NCBI GenBank assembly: GCA_018065565.1
Contig: JAGHSZ010000058.1
Span: 1 to 36,035, forward strand
Direction of reading: 5' to 3'
DNA length: 36,035 nt
Source: Candidatus Colivivens caballi
GTDB lineage: Bacteria > Bacteroidota > Bacteroidia > Bacteroidales > Bacteroidaceae
Shown: positions 8,640 to 18,678 of the stretch, piece by piece
Position numbering within the stretch: the first letter of the stretch is position 1
Layout: each line of letters opens with the position of its first letter
Position numbers and translations under genes: made by a program
Notes under the pieces: model-generated
Database searches by the model: none
Seen by the model: the letters and a program-made list of their open reading frames with translations, nothing else
What the model was told of the DNA's origin: nothing

Positions 8640-9731
8640 TTGACAGACAAAAAACCGAAATACATCAACAATATAGGGTGGCGATATGCTACGGAGCACA
8701 ACGGGAATCGCCGTTGTCGTTCACATCAGTACAACGGTGTGGGGACTTATCTTGTCACCATCGCAGTGGAAGGTCGCAGGCCGCTCCTTGGTTCAGTCAG
8801 CGGTAGCATCAATGCACATCCCGGCGACAGTGACTATCCTGCTGTTGAGCTTTCGCCTTTAGGTGAGGCGTTGCTGCGTGAGGAACTGCCTAAGATGTAT
8901 GCCAACTATCCTATGGTAGAGATATGGAAGGCATGCATCATGCCCGACCACATCCATCTCATTATACGCATCAGCGCACCTCTGCCGCCAAACAAGTACC
9001 TGGGCAATGTCATCGGGGCATTCAAGGGTGGCGTAAGCCGTGCGTGGGGGCAGGGGACTGTGTTCGAAGAGGGCTACAACGACCGCATCCTCATGCGCGA
9101 CGGTCAACTGGCTAACTGGAAGGCATACCTGGAAGCAAACCCCTTCCGCTGGCTCGTCAGACACATGCGGCCAGGGCTGATGCAGCGTGCCCTCTGCCTT
9201 GAAGTCAATGGTGTGCGCTATGGGGCATTCGGCAATTTTATGCTGTTGCGGCATCCGGAGAAGGTGCAGGTGTTTTTCCACAGAAGGATGGCAGACGACA
9301 GGCTAACGCCTGCCGCACAGGGGGCAACCACGGAAGCAATAAATGCATGTGGGGACTTAATACCAACAGAACAGACACTCTATTGGCAGAACGAACACCA
9401 ACGCTTGATGGATAGGGCGGAGCGTGGTGATGTGCTTGTCACTCCAGGCATAAGCGAATGTGAAAAGCGAATAAAAAACGAATGCTTGCAGCAACACCAT
9501 CACCTCATCCATTTGCAGACGGAGCCAATTGGCAGTTACTGGAAACCCGAGCGCTCGCGTTTCGAAGCTTGCGCTGCTGGCACCCTCTTGATTCTCAGCC
9601 CATGGAAGGAAGACTTGCAGGGCACATCAGACTATGGCCGCTTCCACAACCTCAACAACCTCGCAGCAAGCATCTGCGCACTTGATTCCACCGCTACACT
9701 CAACCTGCTTGGCCAGAAACAAACGGACTGA
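8640..9731 (+). CDS. REP-associated tyrosine transposase (Y1/IS200-like HUH nuclease)
   Basis: The HUH motif is MPDHIHLII. The catalytic tyrosine is most likely the Tyr in NWKAYLEANPFRW, the usual place in this family. These single-strand nucleases cut and move hairpin-forming REP repeats. No ATG lies before the domain. The TTG at 8640 (giving TDKKPKYINN) is chosen because it follows the -7 box; the frame is open back to 8589. The C-terminal 130 residues after the nuclease contain a segment resembling a DprA/Rossmann-type region (RGDVLVTPGIS, GTLLILSPW), an extension seen in some Bacteroidales members as far as I recall. Inverted CCTGAAAGG repeats at 23827-24161 and 32407-32513 are possible substrates. 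Confidence 0.85.
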   Translation: MTDKKPKYINNIGWRYATEHNGNRRCRSHQYNGVGTYLVTIAVEGRRPLLGSVSGSINAHPGDSDYPAVELSPLGEALLREELPKMYANYPMVEIWKACIMPDHIHLIIRISAPLPPNKYLGNVIGAFKGGVSRAWGQGTVFEEGYNDRILMRDGQLANWKAYLEANPFRWLVRHMRPGLMQRALCLEVNGVRYGAFGNFMLLRHPEKVQVFFHRRMADDRLTPAAQGATTEAINACGDLIPTEQTLYWQNEHQRLMDRAERGDVLVTPGISECEKRIKNECLQQHHHLIHLQTEPIGSYWKPERSRFEACAAGTLLILSPWKEDLQGTSDYGRFHNLNNLAASICALDSTATLNLLGQKQTD

Positions 9732-9908
9732 TGGATTGGCCCCATGAATGGCGGCATGCCTTTGCGCTGACTGGTGGTGCTTGTCATGCGTTGGCATCGA
9801 CATAAAGGTTTCATGTGTTTTCCACATGGTTGCCTCTGTGTCAGCGGATTCATCTGCTGACAATCGTTTGCCGCAGCCAACGGAGACAACTGAATGCGAA
9901 CAACAGGC

Positions 9909-11081
9909 TCACTTGCTTTGTGTCGCCTCCTTTGGTGTCTTGCCTGTGAAAGCCTTGAAGTTACGGTAGAACGAATTGTCGGTGGAGAAACCTGATGCTG
10001 CTGCAACTTCGGTCATATTGAGCTGTGGATTGTTCTGCATCAGTTGAATGGCATAACTGATGCGCTTATGGTTGATGTATTCGGAGAATGACATGTGCAT
10101 GTCGTCGTTGATTGCCTGTGACACATAGAGCCGGTTGGTGTTGAGGGCACTGGCAATGTCGGACACTTTGAGGTTCTTTTGCAGGAACATGTTATGCTGG
10201 CACACCATTTCTTCAATGCGCTGTGAGAGTGGTATGGCTGCGACGGCAGCATTCTGTGCCGCCTGTTTTTGCAGTTCGTCGGTGTGTTGACTGATGATGG
10301 CGTCGTGGGCATCCTCCTCAGACTTTTGTACTTCAAAGGTGAAAGTACGCTGACTGCCGAACCAGCCTATCTGGAAAATGACTGCCGAGAAAATGACGGA
10401 CGGCACGGCGAGCAGCCATGTAGATTCAACGAAAAAGTGGCGGCCGATGATGCTGAAAACGAATGACGAAATGGCGGCTATGGTGAACATAATGAGCAGT
10501 TGATGGAACGGTTTGAGGGTCTTGTCGTCGGTGTCGGAATAGAACGATTCGACTTTGTGGTCGAATTCCTTGACACATCGTGCCACCAGTATCATCACTA
10601 TGCTTACTTCGATGACAAACACTATCTTGGAGATGGACTGAACGATGTTCATTGCGTGGCACAGTGCAGTACCATCGTATTGATCCTTAAAGGTGATTGA
10701 CGCTACATAAAGGCTGGTTTCTTCGGGACTCATGTTCAAATATATGACGGCTATGGCAAGACTGAGCATGACACCGGGAGCGAACACCACCCACCACAGA
10801 TGCCGCAATGGCAATTCGGAAGTGATGGAGCGAACATATAGGTAGAACAGCGGGAATGTGACAACATCGGCAAAGGCATAGAACGGATGAATGATGGCTG
10901 CCAGGTCGTTGAATTCATTGAGAAAGATACAATGGCCTACATGGTGAATGGCGCTGATGAACATGAACATGCACAGAATGACTTGATCCATTTTCCATTC
11001 TGTGCGCAGCCTGCACATTAAGAACAGTGTCCAGAATGCACAGGTGAACATAGGCATTGTTGAAAATATAAGTTTTGTCAT
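9909..11081 (-). CDS. membrane-anchored AraC-family regulator 2
   Basis: The 390-residue protein has an N-terminal half with about seven hydrophobic segments and a C-terminal AraC/HTH_18 domain: VSDIASALNTNRLYVSQAIN, then MTEVAAASGFSTDNSFYRNF, ending FTGKTPKEATQSK. It is a paralogue in layout of the regulator at 5213-6253 and shares the ending pattern of FYRNF plus FTGxTP. It diverges from the MATE exporter at 11321, so control of that exporter is a reasonable inference. A minus-strand -7 box lies at 11156-11163. Start is the ATG at 11081. Confidence 0.87.
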   Translation of the reverse strand: MTKLIFSTMPMFTCAFWTLFLMCRLRTEWKMDQVILCMFMFISAIHHVGHCIFLNEFNDLAAIIHPFYAFADVVTFPLFYLYVRSITSELPLRHLWWVVFAPGVMLSLAIAVIYLNMSPEETSLYVASITFKDQYDGTALCHAMNIVQSISKIVFVIEVSIVMILVARCVKEFDHKVESFYSDTDDKTLKPFHQLLIMFTIAAISSFVFSIIGRHFFVESTWLLAVPSVIFSAVIFQIGWFGSQRTFTFEVQKSEEDAHDAIISQHTDELQKQAAQNAAVAAIPLSQRIEEMVCQHNMFLQKNLKVSDIASALNTNRLYVSQAINDDMHMSFSEYINHKRISYAIQLMQNNPQLNMTEVAAASGFSTDNSFYRNFKAFTGKTPKEATQSK

Positions 11082-11155
11082 GATTGGTTGTCCGTGAATT
11101 TAATTAGTGAAGTATTGTTGTCTTTTATCTTTCGAGATTGTTCAGTTTCAACCTA

Positions 11156-11163
11156 CAAAGATA
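11156..11163 (-). promoter_or_regulatory. probable -7 box for AraC regulator 2
   Basis: On the minus strand this reads TATCTTTG, a match to TAnnTTTG, 75 bp before the ATG. No clear -33 TTG was found. Confidence 0.45.
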
Positions 11164-11281
11164 AACATTTTCTTTGACTTATGATGCTGGAAATGTGAAA
11201 TAATGAGAGGTGACGGCATATTTTTCCTGTTGAGTGTGCGTTTTTGTCGGTAAATGGCTGTTAATTGTTGTTTAAAAAGCG

Positions 11282-11289
11282 TATCTTTG
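11282..11289 (+). promoter_or_regulatory. probable -7 box for the MATE exporter
   Basis: TATCTTTG fits TAnnTTTG, 31 bp before the ATG at 11321. The -33 region lacks a good TTG at 19-23 bp. Confidence 0.5.
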
Positions 11290-11320
11290 CACACTCTTTT
11301 TCTAAGGTCGTTTTAGGACA

Positions 11321-12670
11321 ATGCAGTCTGCTGTTAATTTGCGTAAGGACATTCGTTCCCTTACATTTCCCATATTTATCGAACTGTTGCTGGTGAACCT
11401 GATGGGCGCCACCGACACATTCATGCTGTCGCAGTATTCCGATGATGCTGTGGCAGCAGTAGGTGTGGCAAATCAGCTGATTGTATTTGCTTTCCTCATT
11501 TTCCAGATTATCAATATCGGTACAACGGTGATGTGTTCGCAGTATCTGGGCGCAGGTCATCGCGACAAGATGGAGCAGGTGACGGCAATGGCCCTGATGC
11601 TCAACACAGTGAGCGGAATCATCGTGTCGGTGGTGCTGTCGGCAGGTGCACCGGTGCTGCTGCGGTGGATGGGCTTGAAGGACGACCTGATGCAGTATGG
11701 ATTGCCATATATGCAGATTGCAGGTTCGTGCGCCATATTCCAGTCGCTGCACCTGACTGTGTCGGCTTCGCTCCGTGCCGACCACAAGGTGAAATATCCG
11801 ATGATGGTGGCACTGATGACGAATTTTGTCAATATCGCTGGCAACTACATCTTTATCTTTGGTCACTGCGGCATGCCCGCCCTCGGTGTTGAGGGTGCAG
11901 CCATTGCTACATCTGTGTCGAGGTTTGTGGCGGCGGTGCTGCTGTTCTGCATCCTGCTCAGGTGTCACATACCTCTGCACAGGCTGGTTCGTGCCTACCG
12001 TGCTCCGATGAAGCAACTGGCAAGCGAGATGGGCAAACTGTTGCGTATAGGTATGCCTGGCGCAGGTGAGAACATGTCGTTCAATGCACAGCAGGTGGTG
12101 CTCACTTATTTCATCAATATGCTTGGCAATGAGGCACTGACCGCAAGGATGTATGTGGTGAACATTGTCACATTCGCTTATATATTCTGCATCTGCATTG
12201 CCCAGGGCACAGGCATTGTGATTGGACACCTCATTGGCAACCATCGCTACCGTGCAAGTTACAAGGTGGGGTGGTATGCCCTGCGACTGGCAGTTCTGAT
12301 TACCGTAGGGATGAGTGTGCTGTATGCCTGCATCGGCAAGCAGTTGTTTGGTCTGCTTACCGACAATCCCGAGATAGTGGCCCTCGGCTGCACTGTGCTG
12401 ATGATTGACATAGTGGTCGAGATGGGCAAGTCAACCAACATCTTTTACACCTATGTGCTTCGCAGTGCCGGCGACATCTATTTCCCGTTCATCATCGGCA
12501 TACCAATCCAGTGGGTTGTGGGTGTCGGCATGGGGTGGCTCTTCGGCATCGGCCTTGGCTGGGGACTGGAAGGCGTGTGGTGCGCTCTGATTCTTGACGA
12601 GTGCATCCGTGGTTCAATCTTCATTTGGCGCTGGAAGAGCAAACGGTGGATGCAGAAAGCCCTGATTTGA
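11321..12670 (+). CDS. MATE family efflux transporter
   Basis: The 449-residue polytopic protein has the usual MATE length and about twelve hydrophobic helices. The N-terminus has the pattern LTFPIFIELLLVNLMGATDTFMLSQY, typical of the first helix of this family (shown here in part: LMGATDTFMLSQY), and the second half repeats it with AGENMSFNAQQVVLTYFINM. MATE proteins export drugs or metabolites in exchange for Na+ or H+. The gene is single and is divergent from an AraC-type regulator. The substrate cannot be inferred. Confidence 0.92.
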   Translation: MQSAVNLRKDIRSLTFPIFIELLLVNLMGATDTFMLSQYSDDAVAAVGVANQLIVFAFLIFQIINIGTTVMCSQYLGAGHRDKMEQVTAMALMLNTVSGIIVSVVLSAGAPVLLRWMGLKDDLMQYGLPYMQIAGSCAIFQSLHLTVSASLRADHKVKYPMMVALMTNFVNIAGNYIFIFGHCGMPALGVEGAAIATSVSRFVAAVLLFCILLRCHIPLHRLVRAYRAPMKQLASEMGKLLRIGMPGAGENMSFNAQQVVLTYFINMLGNEALTARMYVVNIVTFAYIFCICIAQGTGIVIGHLIGNHRYRASYKVGWYALRLAVLITVGMSVLYACIGKQLFGLLTDNPEIVALGCTVLMIDIVVEMGKSTNIFYTYVLRSAGDIYFPFIIGIPIQWVVGVGMGWLFGIGLGWGLEGVWCALILDECIRGSIFIWRWKSKRWMQKALI

Positions 12671-12776
12671 TGCGTGCATTCTTTCTTCTTCGTTCAATTT
12701 CCCTTGTTTCCTTCTTAATTCCTCATATAAATGGCATAAAGATGCAGAAAAAAGGTGGGGTTTCATGTTTTTTTTG

Positions 12777-12784
12777 TAATTTTG
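12777..12784 (+). promoter_or_regulatory. probable -7 box for the C10 peptidase gene
   Basis: TAATTTTG fits TAnnTTTG and follows a run of eight T. The ATG is at 12873. Confidence 0.5.
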
Positions 12785-12872
12785 CAACCGTATTATGCGC
12801 ATTATGCCCGTATGCGACCGTATGTGCATAGTGCGACCGATTGATAGAAAAAACAAAAAACGATAATAAACA

Positions 12873-15395
12873 ATGAACAAAAAACTGACATTGCTTGCTA
12901 TGTTGCTGATGGGCGGCATAGGACTAAGCGCACAGGAAATCAGTGTGAACGCAGCCAAAGAGCGTGCGGCTGAATTCCTCAGGACAAACATCTCTGAAAC
13001 ATCTACTAAACCATCACGACTGAAACGACTCAAAGCTGACAACCTGTCGCTCGCATATACAGCCCGTTTGGACAAGACCACTGAATTCTATGTGTTTAAC
13101 AACCGCGAAGGTGGCTTCGTTGTCACCAGTGCGCAGGAAATAGCAGAACCGGTGCTGGCGTTCAGCGAGGATGGTTCGTTCGATTTCAGTACAGCCAACC
13201 CCAACCTGAAATTCTGGCTCAGCGAATATCAGCGCGAGATTGATGCAGCCATTGCGGCAGGTGTCACAGCTAACGCACCTCATGTGAAGACCGGTCACGA
13301 CAGCAATGTGCCAATCCTTGTACCCACACGCTGGGACCAGGATGCTCCTTACAACGGCATGACTCCACTCTCAGGCTCAACTCACTACCTGACAGGATGC
13401 GTGGCAACTGCCATGTCACAGGTGATGAAGACACACGAATGGCCTGTTACTGGTACTGGCAGCCACACTTACTATGACGCACCAGGTTCGCATAAGACCA
13501 TTTCTGCCAACTTCTCGGAACATACCTACGACTGGGCAAACATGAAGAACAAGTACAATTCGAGCTACACACAGGTCGAAGGCGATGCAGTTGCACTGCT
13601 TATGGCTGATGCCGGTGCAGCAGTCGAGATGGAGTACTATTCGCCAAGCGAGGGTAGTGGTGCCTACACTGAGGACTGCGCCTATGCATTCGTCACATAC
13701 TTCGGCTATGACCAGGGTGTGAAGCACGCATACCGTGGATGCTATTCTGACCAGGACTGGGACCAGATGATCTATGACGAACTCGAGGCCGGACGCCCAG
13801 TGATGTATGGCGGTGCCACAACCAGTGGCGAGGGTCACTCGTTCATCTGTGACGGATACTTGGCTTCGACCAACAGCTACCACTTCAACTGGGGATGGGG
13901 CGGAAGCGGCGACTGCTACTGCCGACTCAGTGCAGTGTCGGGCAGCGGCTACAACTTCAAGGTTTATCAGGACATAGTCTATGGCATTCAGCCACCAACC
14001 GAAGGCACAACCGTCGTTCCTAACATCATTTCGGACGATGCCGGCAACTTCACATTCAACAAGACTGGCAATGACGAGTACTTCAACTATGTAGTCGATT
14101 TCGGCAAATACAAGTATGGCGGTGCAACCTATCATGCACAAATCTTCAACGACACATGGAAACCGTTTGACCTCATCTTCTCAATCAAATACACAAACAA
14201 GACGACTGGCAATGTGTATTTTGCAGAACAGAAGGATGAAGAACTCAACAAGATTCACCTCGACCAGTGCTATCCACTGCTTTCATACGAAGACTTCATG
14301 GAGGAACTCACCGTGAAGAGCATCAAGGAACCAAAGATGCCTGCCGGTTCTTACCGCGTGAACCTCGTCTGCAAGGACTACACCTACAAGGACGACAACA
14401 GCGAAGACCTCTGGTTTGATGTTCTCAGCAACGGTGGTACCAACTATGGTGAAATCATCATCGAAAGCAACATTGACGCACCAGTGGTCGCTCCTGCAAC
14501 TGACATCACACAGGGCAGCTTCGATGCACATTGGAGTGCCATTGAAGATGCTGAGACATATACACTCAAAGTAGTCTGCACTGAAAAGAGCCAGGAGCCT
14601 GCACAGGTGCTTATCGATGAAAACTTCGGAAAACTTGCAGGCGAGAGCAGCGACGGCACAATGGCCATCGTCAACTTCGACCAGTATATGAGCACACCGG
14701 GATGGACTGGCGCCAATGTGTTTACATCAAAGAACCGTCTGAAACTCAGTTCAAGCAAGAAGATTGGTACCCTAGCTTCTCCTTTGTTCCAGCCAGCATC
14801 CGAAGTGACTGTCGATTTCACAGAAGCCATCTATGGCAACGACATCACTTCAATCACAGTCAAGATCTACGACGAGAACATGAACGAACTCCAACAGCAG
14901 AAGTTCGATGTATATGGACTTGACCACACAGCTACATTCAGCGATATTGATGTTCCGTTCAAGGTGGCATTCACCACTGGCGAGGCAAAGCGCTGCTACA
15001 TCAGCCGCATTGTCATCACTGCTGGCGACATGGGCGCTACTTCAACCAAGTATTACGAAAACATCGCCGACACCACATTCACAGTAGCTCCGGTTGATCT
15101 CACTACATTCGACTACATTTACTATGTAAAGGCAGTCACTCCTGACGGTGAGTCACGATGGAGCGATGGCTTCAAGGTGACAACTTCTGTTGAACCTTTG
15201 CAGGGCGATGTCAACGCTGACGGCGAAGTCAATGTCAGTGACATCAGTGCAATCGCAAGTTACATCCTTGGTGATGAACCAACAGCATTCGACTTCAACA
15301 TGGCCGACATCAACGGCGACGGCGAAATCAATGTAGCCGATGTGGCAGCCATCGTAGCCGTCATCCTTAACAATGCCGGCGCATCCGACGAATAA
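12873..15395 (+). CDS. secreted C10 (streptopain-like) cysteine peptidase with dockerin-like tail
   Basis: A signal peptide (residues 1-20) is followed by a propeptide of about 125 residues and the C10 catalytic domain. The nucleophile is Cys176 in YLTGCVATAMSQVM; His322 lies in GEGHSFICDGY, followed by HFNWGWGGSGDCYC (Asn339, Trp340), all hallmarks of the SpeB/interpain family. About 400 residues of beta-type domains follow, including a fibronectin-like piece (IDAPVVAPATDITQGSFDAH). The last 57 residues (from 779) hold two dockerin-like calcium loops, DVNADGEVNVSD and DINGDGEINVAD. It is probably a surface or secreted protease and a candidate T9SS or dockerin-assembled cargo. The next gene begins 51 bp downstream. 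Confidence 0.92.
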   Translation: MNKKLTLLAMLLMGGIGLSAQEISVNAAKERAAEFLRTNISETSTKPSRLKRLKADNLSLAYTARLDKTTEFYVFNNREGGFVVTSAQEIAEPVLAFSEDGSFDFSTANPNLKFWLSEYQREIDAAIAAGVTANAPHVKTGHDSNVPILVPTRWDQDAPYNGMTPLSGSTHYLTGCVATAMSQVMKTHEWPVTGTGSHTYYDAPGSHKTISANFSEHTYDWANMKNKYNSSYTQVEGDAVALLMADAGAAVEMEYYSPSEGSGAYTEDCAYAFVTYFGYDQGVKHAYRGCYSDQDWDQMIYDELEAGRPVMYGGATTSGEGHSFICDGYLASTNSYHFNWGWGGSGDCYCRLSAVSGSGYNFKVYQDIVYGIQPPTEGTTVVPNIISDDAGNFTFNKTGNDEYFNYVVDFGKYKYGGATYHAQIFNDTWKPFDLIFSIKYTNKTTGNVYFAEQKDEELNKIHLDQCYPLLSYEDFMEELTVKSIKEPKMPAGSYRVNLVCKDYTYKDDNSEDLWFDVLSNGGTNYGEIIIESNIDAPVVAPATDITQGSFDAHWSAIEDAETYTLKVVCTEKSQEPAQVLIDENFGKLAGESSDGTMAIVNFDQYMSTPGWTGANVFTSKNRLKLSSSKKIGTLASPLFQPASEVTVDFTEAIYGNDITSITVKIYDENMNELQQQKFDVYGLDHTATFSDIDVPFKVAFTTGEAKRCYISRIVITAGDMGATSTKYYENIADTTFTVAPVDLTTFDYIYYVKAVTPDGESRWSDGFKVTTSVEPLQGDVNADGEVNVSDISAIASYILGDEPTAFDFNMADINGDGEINVADVAAIVAVILNNAGASDE

Positions 15396-15446
15396 ACTGA
15401 CCGCATCGTTACACACGGATTTTCTCAAAGTCCCAAACTGACGCAA

Positions 15447-17537
15447 ATGGCAACAAGCAAGGTAAGGAAAAACAAGGCGGAGAAAGCCAAGGCACAGACC
15501 ATCAGGCACAACCTAAATGTGGTGGGCATCATTGCCGTCGCTGCACTGATCATTGTGGCACTGATGCCAAGAACCTCGGGCCTGAACTACTCCTACGAGT
15601 TGGGGCAGCCGTGGCGATATGGTGCACTCATCTCGGCACAAAAGTTCAACATCCAGATGAGTGACTCCGACATGCTTGTGCAGAAGGACAGCATTGCCCG
15701 TAGCTTCGGTCCTTACTTCGCCAACAACTCCCAGATGACTGCCAATGTGAAGGCAAGCATCAACGCACTCGGCGCAAGTGAAGAACTGAAACGCCAGCTT
15801 GCACTCGTCATCGACACCATCTACGCCAATGGCGTCATGGACGGCAACGACTACGACAGTCTGCTCAATGTCGGGACTGAACACATCCGAACCATCGGTG
15901 GCAACATGGCAACGGCAATGCCGCTCGACCATGTGATGACTGTCCATCAGGCATATAAGTACCTGCTGGACAATCCGCTCTTCAAGGGCAACACCGCCGA
16001 ACTCATCGACCTCAACCTCAACACTCTCCTTGCTGAAAACCTCATCTACGACCGTAATAAGTCGATGGCAGAACTGCAACAGCAGTACGACAACATATCG
16101 TCGAGCCTTGGATTTGTGCGTGTCAACGAGAAGATAGTTGACCGAGGTGAAATCATCACTCCTGAAATCTTCCAGAAGCTTCGCTCATACGATGCCGTCA
16201 TCGAACAGTCGAACGACAACGAGTTCAGTCTCACTTCATCGCTCCTGTGGGGACAGGTGGCTCTGGTCCTCATCATCCTTTACGGACTGGCATCCTACCT
16301 CTACATCTTCCGCCGTGAATGCTGGCAGTCCATGCGACTCGTCACACTCATATATATTATTATAACACTGATGTCGGTCCTGGCATCACTGATGGTGTCA
16401 CGCCATTTCTTCCACATCTTTATTCTGCCGTGCTGCATGGTGCCAATTATTGTGCGAGTGTTTGTAGATTCCCGCACCGGTTTCTTCGTACACCTCATCA
16501 CGGTGCTTCTCATCTCCATCATTCTCACCGAACCATACGACTTCATCATCCTGCAATTTGCAGCAGGCATGGTGCCAGTGTTCTATCTGCGTGAACTGAC
16601 CGAGCGCAAGCAAATCATCTGGACTGCCATACTTGTGTCGTTGACATACATGGCGTTCTACACTGCCTACCAGTTTGCCACGGGTGCCGAACTCAAGGAC
16701 CTCGACCACAGCATCTACACTTATTTCGCCATCAACGGACTCCTGCTTCTGCTCGTCTATCCAATGTTCTGGGTGATTGAGAGACTCTTCGGACTGGTCA
16801 GCGATGTGACTCTTGTCGAACTCGACAACAACAACAATCCACTCCTCCGGCGACTTTCATCCGAAGCACCTGGCACATTCCAGCACTCCAACCAAGTGGC
16901 GACACTTGCTTCGGAAGTGGCTAAGCGCATCAATGCCAAGGCGCAACTCGTCAGGACGGGAGCACTCTATCACGACATAGGAAAACTTACGCTCCCAGCG
17001 TTCTTCACCGAAAACCAGAAGGGTGCAAACCCACACGACCACCTCACACCACAGAAGAGTGCCGAGGTGATAATTGCCCATGTGAGCGAAGGGCTCCAGC
17101 TGGCGGAGCGCAACAACCTGCCACGCCAGATCAAGGACTTCATCAGCACCCATCACGGACTGGGCATGGCAAAGTACTTCCTTGTGACCTACCGCAACGA
17201 ACATCCTGACGAAGCGGTCGATGAGTCGCTTTTCCAGTATCCCGGGCCAAATCCGAGTACAAAGGAACAGGCAGTGCTGATGATGGCCGACTCGATTGAG
17301 GCAGCGTCACGCAGTCTGCCGGAATACAGCGAGGAATCCATAAGCCGGCTCGTTGACAAAATCATTGACGCACAGGTGGCAGAGGGCTATTTCAACAACT
17401 GCCCAATCACCTTGCAGGACATTCAGATGGCAAAGAAGGTGTTCAAGGAACGACTGCAAATCATGAATCACACCCGCATCACCTACCCAGAACTGAAAAA
17501 GACTGTTGGGGCAGAAGATGCGCCGGCTGTGAACTGA
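15447..17537 (+). CDS. 7TM-HD receptor phosphodiesterase, PgpH-like
   Basis: The 696-residue protein has a first membrane helix at about 26-46, an extracellular 7TMR-HDED-type domain to about 260, seven membrane helices to about 450, and a cytoplasmic HD domain. HD motifs are visible: HSNQVATLASEVAKRI near 480, LYHDIGKL near 510, and ISTHHG further on. Characterised relatives (Listeria PgpH) hydrolyse c-di-AMP. It follows the C10 peptidase gene by 51 bp and precedes porP by 153 bp, so it may share transcription with either. Second-messenger control of the secretion block is possible but only inferred from position. Confidence 0.9.
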   Translation: MATSKVRKNKAEKAKAQTIRHNLNVVGIIAVAALIIVALMPRTSGLNYSYELGQPWRYGALISAQKFNIQMSDSDMLVQKDSIARSFGPYFANNSQMTANVKASINALGASEELKRQLALVIDTIYANGVMDGNDYDSLLNVGTEHIRTIGGNMATAMPLDHVMTVHQAYKYLLDNPLFKGNTAELIDLNLNTLLAENLIYDRNKSMAELQQQYDNISSSLGFVRVNEKIVDRGEIITPEIFQKLRSYDAVIEQSNDNEFSLTSSLLWGQVALVLIILYGLASYLYIFRRECWQSMRLVTLIYIIITLMSVLASLMVSRHFFHIFILPCCMVPIIVRVFVDSRTGFFVHLITVLLISIILTEPYDFIILQFAAGMVPVFYLRELTERKQIIWTAILVSLTYMAFYTAYQFATGAELKDLDHSIYTYFAINGLLLLLVYPMFWVIERLFGLVSDVTLVELDNNNNPLLRRLSSEAPGTFQHSNQVATLASEVAKRINAKAQLVRTGALYHDIGKLTLPAFFTENQKGANPHDHLTPQKSAEVIIAHVSEGLQLAERNNLPRQIKDFISTHHGLGMAKYFLVTYRNEHPDEAVDESLFQYPGPNPSTKEQAVLMMADSIEAASRSLPEYSEESISRLVDKIIDAQVAEGYFNNCPITLQDIQMAKKVFKERLQIMNHTRITYPELKKTVGAEDAPAVN

Positions 17538-17690
17538 GTGTATTGTGGCAAAGCAGCGGAAGTGTGCCGTAATTCAGAATGACCGATGCATGGCACTGCG
17601 GCATGACACTGTTGCATAACGACCGATGCATACAACAAAAAAGTGTTCTCATACACAATAAAATAAGGAAAAGTGAGTTAATAATATCAG

Positions 17691-18632
17691 ATGCTTAAAC
17701 GACTGTTTATAATAACGGCACTGATGGTGACAAATGTTGCCGTCATGTGTGCCCAATGGGATGTGCAGTTTTCGGACTACACAACCCTTAGGTCGTTCTA
17801 TAACCCTGCTGTGGCAGGAACCGATGGAATGCTCGACATTGCAGCCACCTATTCCATACAGATGGCGGGCTATGACGATGCACCTCGCACCATGTATCTT
17901 GGAGCCACACTCCCAGTCTATTTCCTCGGTCCGCGCCATGGAGCAGGAGTGGCACTCTACAACGATGAACTCGGTATATTCAAGACTCAGCGAATTGATG
18001 TGCAGTATGCCTTCAACATGAAACTCGGCAAAAAGGGACGCCTCTCTGTCGGTGTGCAGGGCTCGACACTCACGCAGACAGTCGATGCCAGCGACATCAA
18101 ACTCGATGACCCTAACGACCAGGCATTTCCACAAGGCTCGACCGAGGGCAGTGGCTTTGACCTTGCGGTCGGAGCCTACTATCGTCACCCTAAATTCTGG
18201 GCAGGAGTGGCTGTACAGCACCTCACCGCGCCCGAAATCGAATTGGGTGAAACCAATCTGCTCAGCTTGTCCCAGTCATATAATTTGATGGGTGGATGCA
18301 ATATAAAGCTAAAAAATTCGTTATTATCTTTACAGCCATCTTTCCTTGTGCAGACCGACCTCCAGGCATGGAGAGAGGATGTGCAGTGCAAGGTGACCTA
18401 TGAATATGACCAGAAAAAGTTCTTTGTAGGCATTGGATACAGTCCGGACATTTCCGTTACAGCACTCATCGGAGGCAACTTCCGCGGAGTGCAACTTGGT
18501 TATTCTTACCAGATGTACACATCGGGAATCGGCATCCAGTACGGCTCGCACGAACTGACACTCAGTTACCAGACCGACCTTGACCTCTTCAAGAAGGGGC
18601 GCAACCACCACAAGAGCACAAGGTTCCTCTAA
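17691..18632 (+). CDS. porP: type IX secretion system outer-membrane protein, PorP/SprF family
   Basis: The 313-residue protein has a signal peptide (to about residue 21, MCAQ) and then the family opening YNPAVAGTDGMLDIAATY. The rest alternates in beta-strands as expected of a 14-strand outer-membrane barrel (for example RQ-poor aromatic strands such as KFFVGIGYSPDIS). PorP/SprF proteins link the T9SS to the outer membrane or to partner surface proteins. It heads the gldK-L-M-N run, which is the usual order in Bacteroidetes. I noticed no promoter of the standard type in the 153-bp gap. Confidence 0.92.
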   Translation: MLKRLFIITALMVTNVAVMCAQWDVQFSDYTTLRSFYNPAVAGTDGMLDIAATYSIQMAGYDDAPRTMYLGATLPVYFLGPRHGAGVALYNDELGIFKTQRIDVQYAFNMKLGKKGRLSVGVQGSTLTQTVDASDIKLDDPNDQAFPQGSTEGSGFDLAVGAYYRHPKFWAGVAVQHLTAPEIELGETNLLSLSQSYNLMGGCNIKLKNSLLSLQPSFLVQTDLQAWREDVQCKVTYEYDQKKFFVGIGYSPDISVTALIGGNFRGVQLGYSYQMYTSGIGIQYGSHELTLSYQTDLDLFKKGRNHHKSTRFL

Positions 18633-18678
18633 ACACAAATGACACTCCACACAATGAACAAATAAAAACAGAGAATAT

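Noticed and set aside
9548..9557. CGAGCGCTCG as a further array unit inside the RAYT gene
   Set aside because: It is a single copy with no second unit 22 bp to either side and lies in coding sequence.
11261..12244. 327-residue minus-strand open frame rich in His and Cys
   Set aside because: It is the antisense shadow of the MATE gene; its odd composition follows from the codons of membrane helices.
17538..17690. Standard promoter before porP
   Set aside because: I found no TAnnTTTG box with a TTG at the right distance; transcription may come from upstream or use another sigma factor.
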